From: JAVBNU01 sp031551265
GTDB taxonomy: Bacteria > Cyanobacteriota > Vampirovibrionia > Gastranaerophilales > Gastranaerophilaceae
Direction: 5' to 3'
Length of the DNA: 26,596 nt
NCBI GenBank assembly: GCA_031551265.1
Contig: JAVBNU010000087.1
Coordinates: forward strand, 1 to 26,596
Numbering within the stretch: the first letter of the stretch is position 1; each line of letters starts with the position of its first letter. Positions 1 to 7,442 of this stretch are shown one piece after another. The translations under genes and the position numbers were made by a program. The notes beneath the pieces are model-generated. The model had not been told where the DNA came from and did no database searches. It saw nothing but the letters and a program-made list of their open reading frames with translations.

Positions 1-400
1 TAGCAGGGCTTTTGAGTTTTGAAGTACCTTGGCGTATTTCGTGTAGTTTTTTAGCGTCAACCCCACGTGTTGCATTCATGTCGCTTAATGCCACTAAATA
101 TCTCACCACTGCCTCTTTTTCAACTTTTTCGGATTGAGTAAGAAAATCTGTTATCTCCTGCTTCTCTACTTTAGCTTCAGCCATTTCTTTTGCAATCGTT
201 CCATCAAACTTCTCAAATTCCGTAAAAACATCACTTAAAACCTGCACAATCGCAGCATCATAAAGTTCCAAAACCCTCTGCTCAAATTCAACACCAACTT
301 CATCAGTCGATATATTTTTAGGCTCAGCATCGATTTTTGGCTTGGATTTAGCGCCAAAATTAACGTTATAATTAAATCCGGATAATGGTGTGATTCTCAT
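1..400 (-). CDS. Hypothetical protein, cut by the left window edge (3' part missing)
   Basis: I translated this leftward frame from the ATG at 398-400. It stays open to position 1, giving about 133 residues with no stop, so the C-terminus lies outside the window. An AGAAGGT ribosome site sits about 9 bases before the ATG. The N-terminus reads MRITPLSGFNYNVNFGAK. It is followed by a charged, probably helical region rich in Glu and Lys, with no signal peptide or membrane segment. I do not recognise a domain. The short NVNFGAK stretch resembles N-terminal tags I recall on many hypothetical proteins of Gastranaerophilales, but that is memory only. It follows hydF on the same strand after 76 bases, so it may be co-transcribed or have its own promoter; I saw no convincing one. 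Confidence 0.7.
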   Translation of the reverse strand, partial: MRITPLSGFNYNVNFGAKSKPKIDAEPKNISTDEVGVEFEQRVLELYDAAIVQVLSDVFTEFEKFDGTIAKEMAEAKVEKQEITDFLTQSEKVEKEAVVRYLVALSDMNATRGVDAKKLHEIRQGTSKLKSPA

Positions 401-476
401 TTGTGGTACCTTCTGATTGCATTAAACCACGTGAATAAAAATCGTTGCTACTTATTTGGTGAATTATTACAAAATA

Positions 477-1682
477 TTAACTAAACGGTTCAAGCGCTCT
501 ATCCAAAATCCCCAGGCAATATGAAATAACCAGTCCGTAATTCGTGATTTGTACATTTTGCGCGTTCGCATTAACCACACGTGAAAGGATTTCACGGCGA
601 TTCGTCATACAGCCACCGCAATGAATAATGAGCTTGTATTGGGAGACATCCTTCGGGAAATCATGCGAAGAATGATATTCAAAAATCAAATTTTTACCTG
701 TCTTTTCTCTCAGCCAACGCGGAATTTTTACCTGCGCAATATCATCCTCAATCTGGTGGTGTGTACAACTCTCACAGAACAAAACCTTGTCTCCGTCCTC
801 CAGTTTATCAATCGTTTTCACACCTTCAACAAAAATCTGCAAATCACCTTTTAACCGTGCAAAAAGAATGGAAAAAGACGTCAGCATAATATCCTTTGGC
901 ACAATTTCAGCAACAGATTTAAAAGCTTGAGAATCAGTTATAACAAGCTTTGGCCTGACAGTCAAAGACTTTAATCCGACTGCTAATTCAGTTTCTCTTA
1001 CAACAAGCGTCTGACAGCCGTTATCGAGTAAATCTCTCAATGTTTGCACCTGTGGCAGTATCAATCTCCCTTTAGGTGCTTCTTTATCAATCGGTATCAC
1101 AAGTACAACAAAATCACCCGAGTTTAATATATCACCAACAATCGGAGGCGGGTTTATAAAATCCTCAGGCACTTTTTCAATCAGCAATTGCTTGAGCTTC
1201 GCCGTGATGTCATTGTCATTTTGCGCTGAAATACTAATAGGATTATCAATATATTGCTGAATCTCAGCCAGTTTTTCTTCAGCGATAATTTTTTCGTCAG
1301 ATTTATTTATAATGGCAATTACAGGGATTTTCGCTTCTGACAATGTTTGAAAAAGACTTTTTTCATAATCGCACCACCCATCATAATCGCATACAATCAC
1401 AGCAATATCAGTGCGGTCAATTATGTTTTCCGTTTTTTCAATTCTTTTTCCGCCTAAATCACCTACATCATCAATTCCAGCTGTATCAATCAGCACAACA
1501 GGCCCGATAGGCAACATTTCCATCGTTTTTTCGACAGGGTCAGTCGTCGTTCCGGGAGTCTCAGAAACAATCGACACTTCTTGATTAACAATCCTGTTCA
1601 TTAGCGATGATTTGCCGACATTTCGCCTGCCGAATATTGATATATGTAATCTCAGAGATTTGGGCGTTTTTTGCATTGCCAA
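477..1682 (-). CDS. hydF: [FeFe]-hydrogenase maturation GTPase HydF
   Basis: HydF is the scaffold on which the 2Fe subcluster of [FeFe]-hydrogenase is assembled by HydE and HydG before transfer to the hydrogenase. The 401-residue length is normal. The GTPase domain shows the P-loop GRRNVGKSS (18-26), G2 threonines near 45-47, DTAG (66-69), NKSD (126-129) and SAQ (152-154). The C-terminal cluster-binding domain carries the family signature CxH (C306, H308) and HCxxC (H354, C355, C358), 45 residues apart, so it should bind a [4Fe-4S] cluster. It begins 7 bases after the dehydrogenase stop codon and is the last gene of the aroF run. hydE, hydG and the hydrogenase itself are not in this window. 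I am confident of the family because both signatures are intact. Confidence 0.95.
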   Translation of the reverse strand: MAMQKTPKSLRLHISIFGRRNVGKSSLMNRIVNQEVSIVSETPGTTTDPVEKTMEMLPIGPVVLIDTAGIDDVGDLGGKRIEKTENIIDRTDIAVIVCDYDGWCDYEKSLFQTLSEAKIPVIAIINKSDEKIIAEEKLAEIQQYIDNPISISAQNDNDITAKLKQLLIEKVPEDFINPPPIVGDILNSGDFVVLVIPIDKEAPKGRLILPQVQTLRDLLDNGCQTLVVRETELAVGLKSLTVRPKLVITDSQAFKSVAEIVPKDIMLTSFSILFARLKGDLQIFVEGVKTIDKLEDGDKVLFCESCTHHQIEDDIAQVKIPRWLREKTGKNLIFEYHSSHDFPKDVSQYKLIIHCGGCMTNRREILSRVVNANAQNVQITNYGLVISYCLGILDRALEPFS

Positions 1683-1689
1683 TCCTCAA

Positions 1690-2646
1690 TTAAAATTTAA
1701 TCAAAACCTTGAGCGTGTCCTTGGCCTTGTTTCTCTCAAAAGCTTCAATTGCATCATCAACACTATAAGTCGCTGAAATCAACGGATTGAAATCAATTTT
1801 CTTAGACTCAAGCAGCCTCAACGCAGGACCAAATTGCCCGCATCGTGAGCCAAGAACAGTAATTTCGTTTATAACAATCGGAGCCAAATTCAACTCTTTG
1901 CCTGTCGCAATCGTACTTTTCAAAACCAATGTGCCGCGAGGCTTTGTCAACTCAACAGATGTCTCAAACCCGCTAACAGAGCCCGTGGCTTCAATAACGA
2001 CATCAAATTGTTTTTTCTCAAACTCGCTCAAAAGCGCTGTTTTAACATTTTGATTTTTAGCTATATCAAGTTTATTTTGGTGCTTGCCAACTAATGTAAT
2101 ATCAACGCCCATAGCGTTTAGCGCGAGTGCAATTAAGATACCAAGCTTGCCGTCACCTAAAACCACAGCCTTTTCGTAGGGTTTAATGTGTAATTGCTCA
2201 AGTATTTCAAGCGCCGCAGCCAAAGGCTCGACAAAAACTGCCTCTTCATCAGTGACGTTATCAGGCACAACGAACAAAGTCTGTACGGCCGCACTCATAT
2301 ACTCCGAAAAGCAGCCATCTTTACGCCAAATACCTAGTGTAACTCTATTCGGACAATGACGTTGCAAGCCTTTGCCGCACCACTCACAATTTTCACAACC
2401 AGCGCTTATTTCGGCAACAACACGTTTGCCTACTAAACTTTTATCAGCTGAGTTCACATCTGTCACTACTCCGACAAATTCGTGTCCCAACACGCCTTTG
2501 TATCCCATATAGCCTTTCGTAATTTCATAATCCGTGTTGCAAACACCGGCGAGATTCACTTTTATAAGCGCCTCACCCTCCTGCAAAATAGGATTCGGAT
2601 AGTTATTATCAAGTTGTAGAGTTTCATCAAAAATTACTGCTTTCAT
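1690..2646 (-). CDS. Zinc-dependent medium-chain alcohol/threonine-type dehydrogenase
   Basis: This is an NAD(P)-dependent MDR-superfamily dehydrogenase. Catalytic zinc ligands are visible as C36 and H55-E56 (GHEFVG), with E140 in the FVEPLAAALE stretch. Four structural-zinc cysteines lie at about 84, 87, 90 and 98. The nucleotide-binding loop is GDGKLG (164-169), a variant of GxGxxG. I chose the ATG at 2644-2646 (318 residues, MKAVIFDE) because GAGGT lies 6 bases upstream and MDR proteins usually begin this way. An earlier ATG at 2656-2658 would overlap aroF by 11 bases and has that GAGG inside its own codons. The substrate cannot be read from the sequence; threonine, sorbitol or another polyol or alcohol are all possible. 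It lies between aroF and hydF in one run. Confidence 0.85.
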   Translation of the reverse strand: MKAVIFDETLQLDNNYPNPILQEGEALIKVNLAGVCNTDYEITKGYMGYKGVLGHEFVGVVTDVNSADKSLVGKRVVAEISAGCENCEWCGKGLQRHCPNRVTLGIWRKDGCFSEYMSAAVQTLFVVPDNVTDEEAVFVEPLAAALEILEQLHIKPYEKAVVLGDGKLGILIALALNAMGVDITLVGKHQNKLDIAKNQNVKTALLSEFEKKQFDVVIEATGSVSGFETSVELTKPRGTLVLKSTIATGKELNLAPIVINEITVLGSRCGQFGPALRLLESKKIDFNPLISATYSVDDAIEAFERNKAKDTLKVLIKF

Positions 2647-2647
2647 T

Positions 2648-3685
2648 TTATACCTCATGCTTATTATCGTAATCTATGCGGCCAATGAGTTTGTTGATGC
2701 GTTTAATAACTTCTTTGAACTCAGGAATTGACAAACTTTGCGCACCATCAGACGACGCATGTTCAGGGTCGTGGTGTACTTCCATCATAATGCCGCTTGC
2801 GCCAACAACCAGTGCTGCTTTTGACATTGGCTCAATCAAATAACGCTGTCCTGTACCGTGCGAAGGGTCAACAATGACAGGTAAGTGAGAGTATTTTTGA
2901 ATTATCGGCACCGCAGCAAGGTCAAGAGTATTACGTGTGAAGGAACTATCTAAACCTTTAACGCCGCGTTCGCACAAGATAACCTTTTCGTTACCGTTAC
3001 ACATAATGTATTCAGCAGCCAGCAAAAATTCACGAATAGTTGCAGCAGGACCGCGTTTCAAGATAACCGGCTTGTCGATTTTGCCAACAGCCTGTAATAG
3101 TTTAAAATTCTGCATATTTCTCGCACCAACTTGCACAACATCAGCATAATCTCTTACCAGTGGCAATTCCAGTACATCCATTACCTCGGTCACAACAAGC
3201 AAGCCTGTTTTCTCCCTTGCTGCAGCCAAATATTGCAACCCTTTTTCTTCAAGTCCCTGAAAATCATAAGGCGATGTGCGAGGTTTGAAAGCCCCTCCGC
3301 GCAAGAATTGGCATCCCATTTCTTTTGCCGCTTCTGCGACAGCCAGCAATCCGTCAAAATCTTCTTCTACCGAGCAAGGCCCGACCATCAAGACAGGACG
3401 CTCTTTACCACCGATTTTTACACCGTTTGAAAACTCAATTACACTATCGTGTTCTTTACCCTCTCTGGACGCGAGTTTATAAGGCTCCTGTATAAGTTTT
3501 ACTTCACGCACGCCACAAAACGAATAAAATGAACTCGGGTCAACCAGACGTTTATCCCCAATCGCAGCGATAACCGTCATTACGTCGCCTTTGTTCAATA
3601 TAATTTTAAACCCTTTTGATTCAAGGTTTTTCTTTACCCGTGCTATATCTTCTTCAGTCGCCTTCGGCTCCATTACAATAATCAT
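2648..3685 (-). CDS. aroF: 3-deoxy-7-phosphoheptulonate (DAHP) synthase, AroF I-beta type
   Basis: It catalyses condensation of phosphoenolpyruvate and erythrose 4-phosphate, the first step of the shikimate pathway to aromatic amino acids. It has 345 residues. An N-terminal ferredoxin-like/ACT-like regulatory domain (about 1-70, starting MIIVMEPKATEEDI) is followed by a TIM-barrel core. Motifs are GPCSVE (102-107, with metal-ligand C104), KPRTSPY (124-130), KRGPAAT (200-206) and DPSHGTG (263-269, with H266). The N-terminal domain marks the Thermotoga-like type, in which it can mediate feedback control by tyrosine or phenylalanine; which effector applies is not visible. The ATG at 3683-3685 has AAGGAG 5 bases upstream. 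A promoter at 3721-3749 probably drives aroF, the dehydrogenase and hydF. Confidence 0.95.
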   Translation of the reverse strand: MIIVMEPKATEEDIARVKKNLESKGFKIILNKGDVMTVIAAIGDKRLVDPSSFYSFCGVREVKLIQEPYKLASREGKEHDSVIEFSNGVKIGGKERPVLMVGPCSVEEDFDGLLAVAEAAKEMGCQFLRGGAFKPRTSPYDFQGLEEKGLQYLAAAREKTGLLVVTEVMDVLELPLVRDYADVVQVGARNMQNFKLLQAVGKIDKPVILKRGPAATIREFLLAAEYIMCNGNEKVILCERGVKGLDSSFTRNTLDLAAVPIIQKYSHLPVIVDPSHGTGQRYLIEPMSKAALVVGASGIMMEVHHDPEHASSDGAQSLSIPEFKEVIKRINKLIGRIDYDNKHEV

Positions 3686-3720
3686 GATTGCTCCTTATTC
3701 TAAAATATCCCAATGATACA

Positions 3721-3749
3721 ATAGTATAAAAAACAAAGGCACAATACAA
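3721..3749 (-). promoter_or_regulatory. Sigma-70-type promoter before aroF
   Basis: On the minus strand, TTGTAT (3744-3749) and TACTAT (3721-3726) are separated by exactly 17 bases. The predicted transcript start is near 3714, leaving a leader of about 28 bases that contains the AAGGAG ribosome site. It separates the aroF run from the upstream SPOR run. Confidence 0.55.
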
Positions 3750-3768
3750 CGAGTTTTAAATGTCTTAA

Positions 3769-4464
3769 TTACTCCTGAACGATTCTTGCTTCAAAGCCGC
3801 TTTGCGCAAGTTCTTGAACTAAAGCTTCGGCTTTAGGGCGGCTGGCAAAAGAGCCGGCTTGCAAGACAAACTGTCCATTTACATTTTTTATAAACGGAGT
3901 AGCAGTGGCATTGCTCTCCATAACCTTATTTTGTGCTGCTATAGCTTGCTCAATCGTGGCATAGCTGCCAATATATACTTTACACATTTGATAAGTCGCA
4001 GGTTGAGTCGCAAGCGGCACAGGTGCGGTTGCGGTTCTCACCGGCTCGGCAGCTTGTGGCTGTTCTGTAGGTTGTGGCGCCATAGCTTCATTTATACGCT
4101 TGTTGGCTTCTTCGTATTTACGAACAGCCTCGTCCTCAAGCTTCGCCCGGTCGCTGTCAACTTTTTCACTCGCAGATGTGGGCTCATCACCTGTTGTATT
4201 TTGGTTTTGGGGTGCATTAGGGTCACTGTCCTCAAATTGAATCCACTTCAACCGTTCATCTATCATTCGTTTGACATTTTCATCATCCTGTTCATCGACT
4301 AAATCGTCTTTAGTCCCGATTTCAACGTCTATCGAAGGAGTTAGCCACTGTGCAACTTGTGAAACTACAACAAATACAACAAGAAACGCAATGGCAAATA
4401 TTGCAATTGTTTTCCACATGGAATCTTTACTTTTCGCCGGTTTATTTTCTTTCGTATTTTTCAT
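3769..4464 (-). CDS. Single-pass membrane protein with C-terminal SPOR domain
   Basis: SPOR domains bind peptidoglycan glycan strands stripped of stem peptides and bring proteins to the division septum. The protein has 231 residues: a short basic cytoplasmic N-terminus (KNTKENKPAKSK), one membrane segment at about 18-38, an acidic Pro/Gln/Thr-rich linker at about 45-150, and a SPOR domain at about 158-231 with its two typical repeats (VYIGSYATIEQA and LQAGSFASRPKAEA). That is the layout of FtsN/DedD-like or RlpA-associated septal proteins. I see no enzymatic domain. It starts 3 bases after the DUF366 stop codon, so it is co-transcribed, though a role in cell division is unrelated to its queC neighbours. 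GAGGTG lies about 10 bases before the ATG. Confidence 0.85.
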   Translation of the reverse strand: MKNTKENKPAKSKDSMWKTIAIFAIAFLVVFVVVSQVAQWLTPSIDVEIGTKDDLVDEQDDENVKRMIDERLKWIQFEDSDPNAPQNQNTTGDEPTSASEKVDSDRAKLEDEAVRKYEEANKRINEAMAPQPTEQPQAAEPVRTATAPVPLATQPATYQMCKVYIGSYATIEQAIAAQNKVMESNATATPFIKNVNGQFVLQAGSFASRPKAEALVQELAQSGFEARIVQE

Positions 4465-4467
4465 GTG

Positions 4468-5025
4468 CTATACACCTCTTACTTTACAACTTGCATGATA
4501 AATATCTTCCACTTCATTAGTATACCGCATTAGGATATTTTCTGCCAGTTGTTTAATATTATTTATTCCAATTTCACTGGTCAAGCCGGACGTAGGAATA
4601 GGGGTATTTTTGGATGTTATATTCATCGCGAAATGAATCAAAACAGAATTGTGTGAACAAGTAGCAATCGAAACAGAGAGCTTCTTGCCTTCAAAGAATA
4701 AATCATCGCCCTTGCGAATAATCGGCTTGGAGAATTCTTGTTCAATCACTTCTTTTGCAATTGTCACAAGCAAGCGCTGACGATAAACCCCCTCAATTAA
4801 AGGTGTATTAAAATGCTCAACTATAAAATGAAGCATATTCTCGCTGTAAATCGGCTCATTATTGATAACATCTTCAACATCAACCATTTCAGTCAACTTG
4901 ACGTCAGCGCCGCCACAAAACGCAACAGCCGCATCAGCAATCATATCAAAATTCTTATAAATCCAATGAGGTGAAAGCTGTGTTCCAACATATTCAATCT
5001 GTTTATCAATAAACTTATATTTCAT
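4468..5025 (-). CDS. DUF366 family protein
   Basis: I recognise this 185-residue protein as DUF366 from its conserved blocks: the N-terminal GTQLSPHW-like stretch, the central MVDVEDV and IYSENMLHFIVEHF, the QRLL stretch, the LSVSIATCS block and the C-terminal CKVRGV. Its biochemical activity is, to my knowledge, not established. It has no membrane segment or signal peptide. It starts 14 bases after queC in the same run. That placement would fit a role near 7-deazaguanine (queuosine/preQ0) metabolism, but this rests on context alone. A hairpin at 5029-5053 lies just before its ATG, and no good Shine-Dalgarno site is visible, so translation may be coupled to queC. Confidence 0.8.
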   Translation of the reverse strand: MKYKFIDKQIEYVGTQLSPHWIYKNFDMIADAAVAFCGGADVKLTEMVDVEDVINNEPIYSENMLHFIVEHFNTPLIEGVYRQRLLVTIAKEVIEQEFSKPIIRKGDDLFFEGKKLSVSIATCSHNSVLIHFAMNITSKNTPIPTSGLTSEIGINNIKQLAENILMRYTNEVEDIYHASCKVRGV

Positions 5026-5028
5026 AAT

Positions 5029-5053
5029 AATATTTTCTTTTAAAAGAAATATT
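5029..5053 (-). promoter_or_regulatory. AT-rich hairpin at the queC/DUF366 junction
   Basis: The arms AATATTTTCTTTT (5029-5041) and AAAAGAAATATT (5042-5053) pair with one bulged base. On the transcript the hairpin includes the queC stop codon and ends 4 bases before the DUF366 start codon. It would cover the purine-rich AAAAGAAA stretch that is the only ribosome-site candidate. Confidence 0.4.
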
Positions 5054-5723
5054 TTAGCAACTTTGTTTTCAAATCAGTACTCAAAGTCGAAATAGCGCGC
5101 TTCAAACGCAAACACGATTCACACTTGCCGCAATGTGCTTCACTACCCGCATAACAACTGTATAAATACTCTACCGGCACTTCATTTGATACGGCAAACT
5201 GCATTATTTCTGCCTTATTTTTTTCCATAAATGGCGCAACAACCTGAACTTTAGAGTTTGTTGAGAAATGCAGAGAATTATTAATTGCACTAATAAAATC
5301 AGCCGAGTTATCCGTAAAAGTTTGCGCCTCTTCCAGATTCGCGCCAATAATAATATATTTGTAATCAGAATCAACTGTATCTGCAAAAGCGGCGGCAATA
5401 TTGATGAGGACTGCGTTTCGGTTAGGCACCCAGGCATGTTTTGCGCTCTCAGCCATTGTAGCGTCATTTTTCAAATCATTCTCAGATAATTCCGGCGAAT
5501 TCGCTTTATTTATCTTTTTTAACCAGTCTAACTCAATGATTTTGTGCTCAAGGGCGTAATATTCAGCTATTTTTTTCGCAGCTGTAACTTCTTTTTCAAA
5601 CGCTTTTTGACCATAATCAAAAGTCAAAGCCAATCGCACATCGTAATTTTTTTGAGCCGCTGCAAGACTCACAATTGAGTCTAAACCGCCTGATAGCAAG
5701 ATGATAGCTTTTGCTTTACTCAT
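5040..5723 (-). CDS. queC: 7-cyano-7-deazaguanine (preQ0) synthase QueC
   Basis: QueC converts 7-carboxy-7-deazaguanine to preQ0 with ATP and ammonia, on the route to queuosine in tRNA. With the chosen start it has 227 residues. The ATP-binding PP-loop SGGLDS is at 11-16 and the four C-terminal zinc cysteines are at 190 (SCY), 198, 201 and 204 (HCGKCESC). The usual YPDC-like stretch after GANLEEA reads FTDNSADF here, a variant. The frame is open further upstream (ATG at 5748-5750 and 5730-5732). I prefer the ATG at 5721-5723, which overlaps the HEAT gene stop as ATGAGTAA and puts the PP-loop at the usual distance from the N-terminus. queD, queE and folE are not in the window. Confidence 0.92.
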   Translation of the reverse strand: MSKAKAIILLSGGLDSIVSLAAAQKNYDVRLALTFDYGQKAFEKEVTAAKKIAEYYALEHKIIELDWLKKINKANSPELSENDLKNDATMAESAKHAWVPNRNAVLINIAAAFADTVDSDYKYIIIGANLEEAQTFTDNSADFISAINNSLHFSTNSKVQVVAPFMEKNKAEIMQFAVSNEVPVEYLYSCYAGSEAHCGKCESCLRLKRAISTLSTDLKTKLLKYFF

Positions 5724-6660
5724 CTCCGTCATCCGTTTCGTACTCAGCAATCAGATTTTGCGCCTCATATTTGCAATGCTCAGAATATCTGTCCTGTTCA
5801 ACAATCTCAAATAAAATATCTGAACCGATTAGGTTATAAAGTGCAATAACAGCATTCTTGACCACATCTTCATTTTTATCGTGCAGCATTTTCTTAATTA
5901 ACTCAGACGCACGCTCATCCTCCGAATTCATCAGCGCTTCAATCGCGTTAATCCTTATTTGCGGCGATTCATCAGTTAATGAAGTTCTCAATGCCCGAAA
6001 AACCCTGTCGTTCGTGAAATTAAATTTACCTAATGCCTCAATCGCACGCTCTTTCAGGAAAGTAAATTTATCAATTAAGCCTTTTTTGCCCTCTAAAATT
6101 TCAACCAAAGGCTCAACTGCTCTCATATCACCCAACATCCCGAGCGCGGTTGCCGCAGATTCTCTTATATAAACGGATTTTTCTTCTTCATCAGACACAA
6201 CTTCCATCAACGACACCACAGCATATTTATCACCGATTTTGCCCAGCGCGTCAGCACAATTCAGGCGAATTTTGTAATTTTCATGTTTGTTATTCAAACA
6301 ATCTAAAAGTGGCACAACAGCGCGCGTATCCTTCAAATTAGCAATAGCTTTAACCGCTAAAATTCGCAAATTTATATAATCGTCATTCTGTTCGCTCAGC
6401 GTCTTAAAATCACCTTTCATCAACAGCATGTTCAACAAAATATCCAAAGACGCGGCATAGCGTATTTTATCGAGGCAGCGAACCAGATGCATAAGCACAC
6501 TGATATTTCTTTCGTGCTGTATAAAATAGCCATATATTATCATTAGGTCGTCAGCAGAATATTGTTCGCTCAAAGAATTAATGCGCTTTATCGTCTCGCT
6601 ATTATCACTCTCACTGGCAATTCTACACTCATTAGCTATTTCTGGTAAGTTTAATAACAA
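5716..6660 (-). CDS. HEAT-repeat protein (PBS-lyase-like HEAT repeats)
   Basis: The protein has 314 residues built of helical repeats of about 30-35 residues from roughly residue 75 to 300. Typical repeat cores are RAVVPLLDCLNN, LNCADALGKIGDKYAVVSL, ESAATALGMLGDMRAVEPL and RINAIEALMNSED. Such proteins usually act as scaffolds for protein contacts; the partner is unknown. No signal peptide or membrane segment is seen. The start is uncertain. The listed one is a TTG at 6658-6660; the nearest purine-rich site (GAGAGG) lies 15 bases upstream, and an in-frame stop occurs about 36 bases upstream, so the real start can only be slightly different (an ATT with better spacing is possible). Its 3' end overlaps queC by 8 bases, placing it first in the queC run. 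Confidence 0.82.
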   Translation of the reverse strand: MLLNLPEIANECRIASESDNSETIKRINSLSEQYSADDLMIIYGYFIQHERNISVLMHLVRCLDKIRYAASLDILLNMLLMKGDFKTLSEQNDDYINLRILAVKAIANLKDTRAVVPLLDCLNNKHENYKIRLNCADALGKIGDKYAVVSLMEVVSDEEEKSVYIRESAATALGMLGDMRAVEPLVEILEGKKGLIDKFTFLKERAIEALGKFNFTNDRVFRALRTSLTDESPQIRINAIEALMNSEDERASELIKKMLHDKNEDVVKNAVIALYNLIGSDILFEIVEQDRYSEHCKYEAQNLIAEYETDDGDE

Positions 6661-6758
6661 TGCTTTAATATATAACCTCTCAATAACACATATTTATACT
6701 TTAAAACTAACCGAAAAATATGGAAATATCAAGTCTTACATGACCTATAGAGTGTAGC

Positions 6759-6776
6759 TTGGGGTTTCCACCCCAA
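6759..6776. repeat. Short perfect palindrome (7-bp stem, 4-base loop)
   Basis: TTGGGGT, loop TTCC, ACCCCAA. No T-run follows on either strand, so it is not a standard terminator. It is GC-rich against an AT-rich background, which is typical of dispersed intergenic palindromic repeats. Only this one copy is in the window. Confidence 0.5.
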
Positions 6777-6958
6777 CATCAAAGCTCATAAATTCGCTAA
6801 TAAGCTGTGGTCGGCTACGGAGACAGGTTCACAAGGCCCGTTTTTCGCCTGTTCACTTTGTTATTCACTGCTAAACGATTGTTTATATTTCTGTAAAATA
6901 ATTGTCATTACGTGAAGCTATTTTGCACGTTTCACCTCGTTCAATGGCAAAAGAGGGC

Positions 6959-6987
6959 AAAAAAAACCACTAATGTGAATTAGCGGT
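6959..6987 (-). terminator. Rho-independent terminator, leftward
   Basis: Read on the minus strand, the 9-bp stem ACCGCTAAT/ATTAGTGGT (one G-U pair) has a TCAC loop and is followed by eight T. It is the first strong terminator after the leftward pair at 7443-9514, although it lies 456 bases beyond the last stop codon. Confidence 0.75.
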
Positions 6988-7039
6988 AGGAAAGATAGGA
7001 ATTAGTAGAATTAGTTGATAATCCGTTTTACAATTTCGT

Positions 7040-7050
7040 TATGCTAAAAT
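7040..7050 (+). promoter_or_regulatory. Candidate extended -10 promoter
   Basis: TATGCTAAAAT contains a TGn extension followed by TAAAAT. No good -35 box lies 16-18 bases upstream; TTGATA at 7015-7020 is too far. The same 11-base word occurs before the symporter gene at 15416 (minus strand), and a one-base variant occurs before the DUF115 gene. Confidence 0.35.
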
Positions 7051-7056
7051 GCATTC

Positions 7057-7324
7057 GTAAATTGATTTATATTTATTGCCCTCTTCTTTTATTTATAGAA
7101 ATACTCTTATATTTAAAAAAACAATTCATTCAAAAAAATTGCCTGTTTTTTGACCCAATTTTTATTTTTTAAGTTATCAGCCTTTTTGCAGCTTTACATT
7201 TCGTAACCAAATTAACACGTGCTTAATATTTCTTAATATTACACAGTCATAATTGCGTCGTAAGTTCTAATCAGAAGTGCAACACTTTGCGTCATGCCAC
7301 GACATTGAACCTCGGGGCATTTTT
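7057..7324 (+). ncRNA. Candidate small RNA between a promoter box and a terminator
   Basis: An extended -10 box at 7040-7050 and a terminator-like hairpin at 7294-7324 have the same orientation and lie about 270 bases apart. No coding frame is visible between them. The sequence is AT-rich and contains the palindromic pair AATATT-TCTT-AATATT near 7227. It matches no RNA family that I recognise. The call rests only on the two flanking signals and is weak. Confidence 0.2.
7294..7324 (+). terminator. Rho-independent terminator-like hairpin, rightward
   Basis: ATGCC (7294-7298) pairs with GGCAT (7316-7320). Inside it CGA pairs with TCG, with one A-G mismatch between the two helices and a 9-base loop. 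TTTT follows directly. No rightward gene lies upstream of it, which is why a small RNA is considered. Confidence 0.45.
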
Positions 7325-7442
7325 GATACGAACGTAAGTGGTATCTCATAACATGATACTCCGCTTATTTACGATATAAGGATAATTCATTGCCTAATAT
7401 TGCGGAGTGACGGCTACTTTGATGTTACTCTTCTGATTAAAA

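Larger units (their letters stand above)
6661..7442. other. Gene-free stretch of 782 bases
   Basis: No convincing coding frame is seen on either strand. The stretch is very AT-rich at 7050-7250. It holds a palindrome (6759-6776), a strong leftward terminator (6959-6987), a 10-base inverted repeat (6951-6960 against 7076-7085, AAGAGGGCAA/TTGCCCTCTT), an extended -10 promoter box on the plus strand (7040-7050) and a rightward terminator-like hairpin (7294-7324). An imperfect hairpin also lies near 7338-7372. Confidence 0.6.

Noticed and set aside
2647..2658. Earlier ATG for the dehydrogenase (overlapping aroF)
   Set aside because: The ribosome site GAGGT lies inside those codons and is well spaced for the ATG at 2646 instead.
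5204..5467. Leftward open frame of 87 codons inside queC
   Set aside because: It lies wholly within queC in another frame; no ribosome site or recognisable product.
6800..6880. tRNA or known structured RNA in the GC-rich part of the gap
   Set aside because: No cloverleaf, T-loop or other family signature could be drawn; only short weak stems are present.
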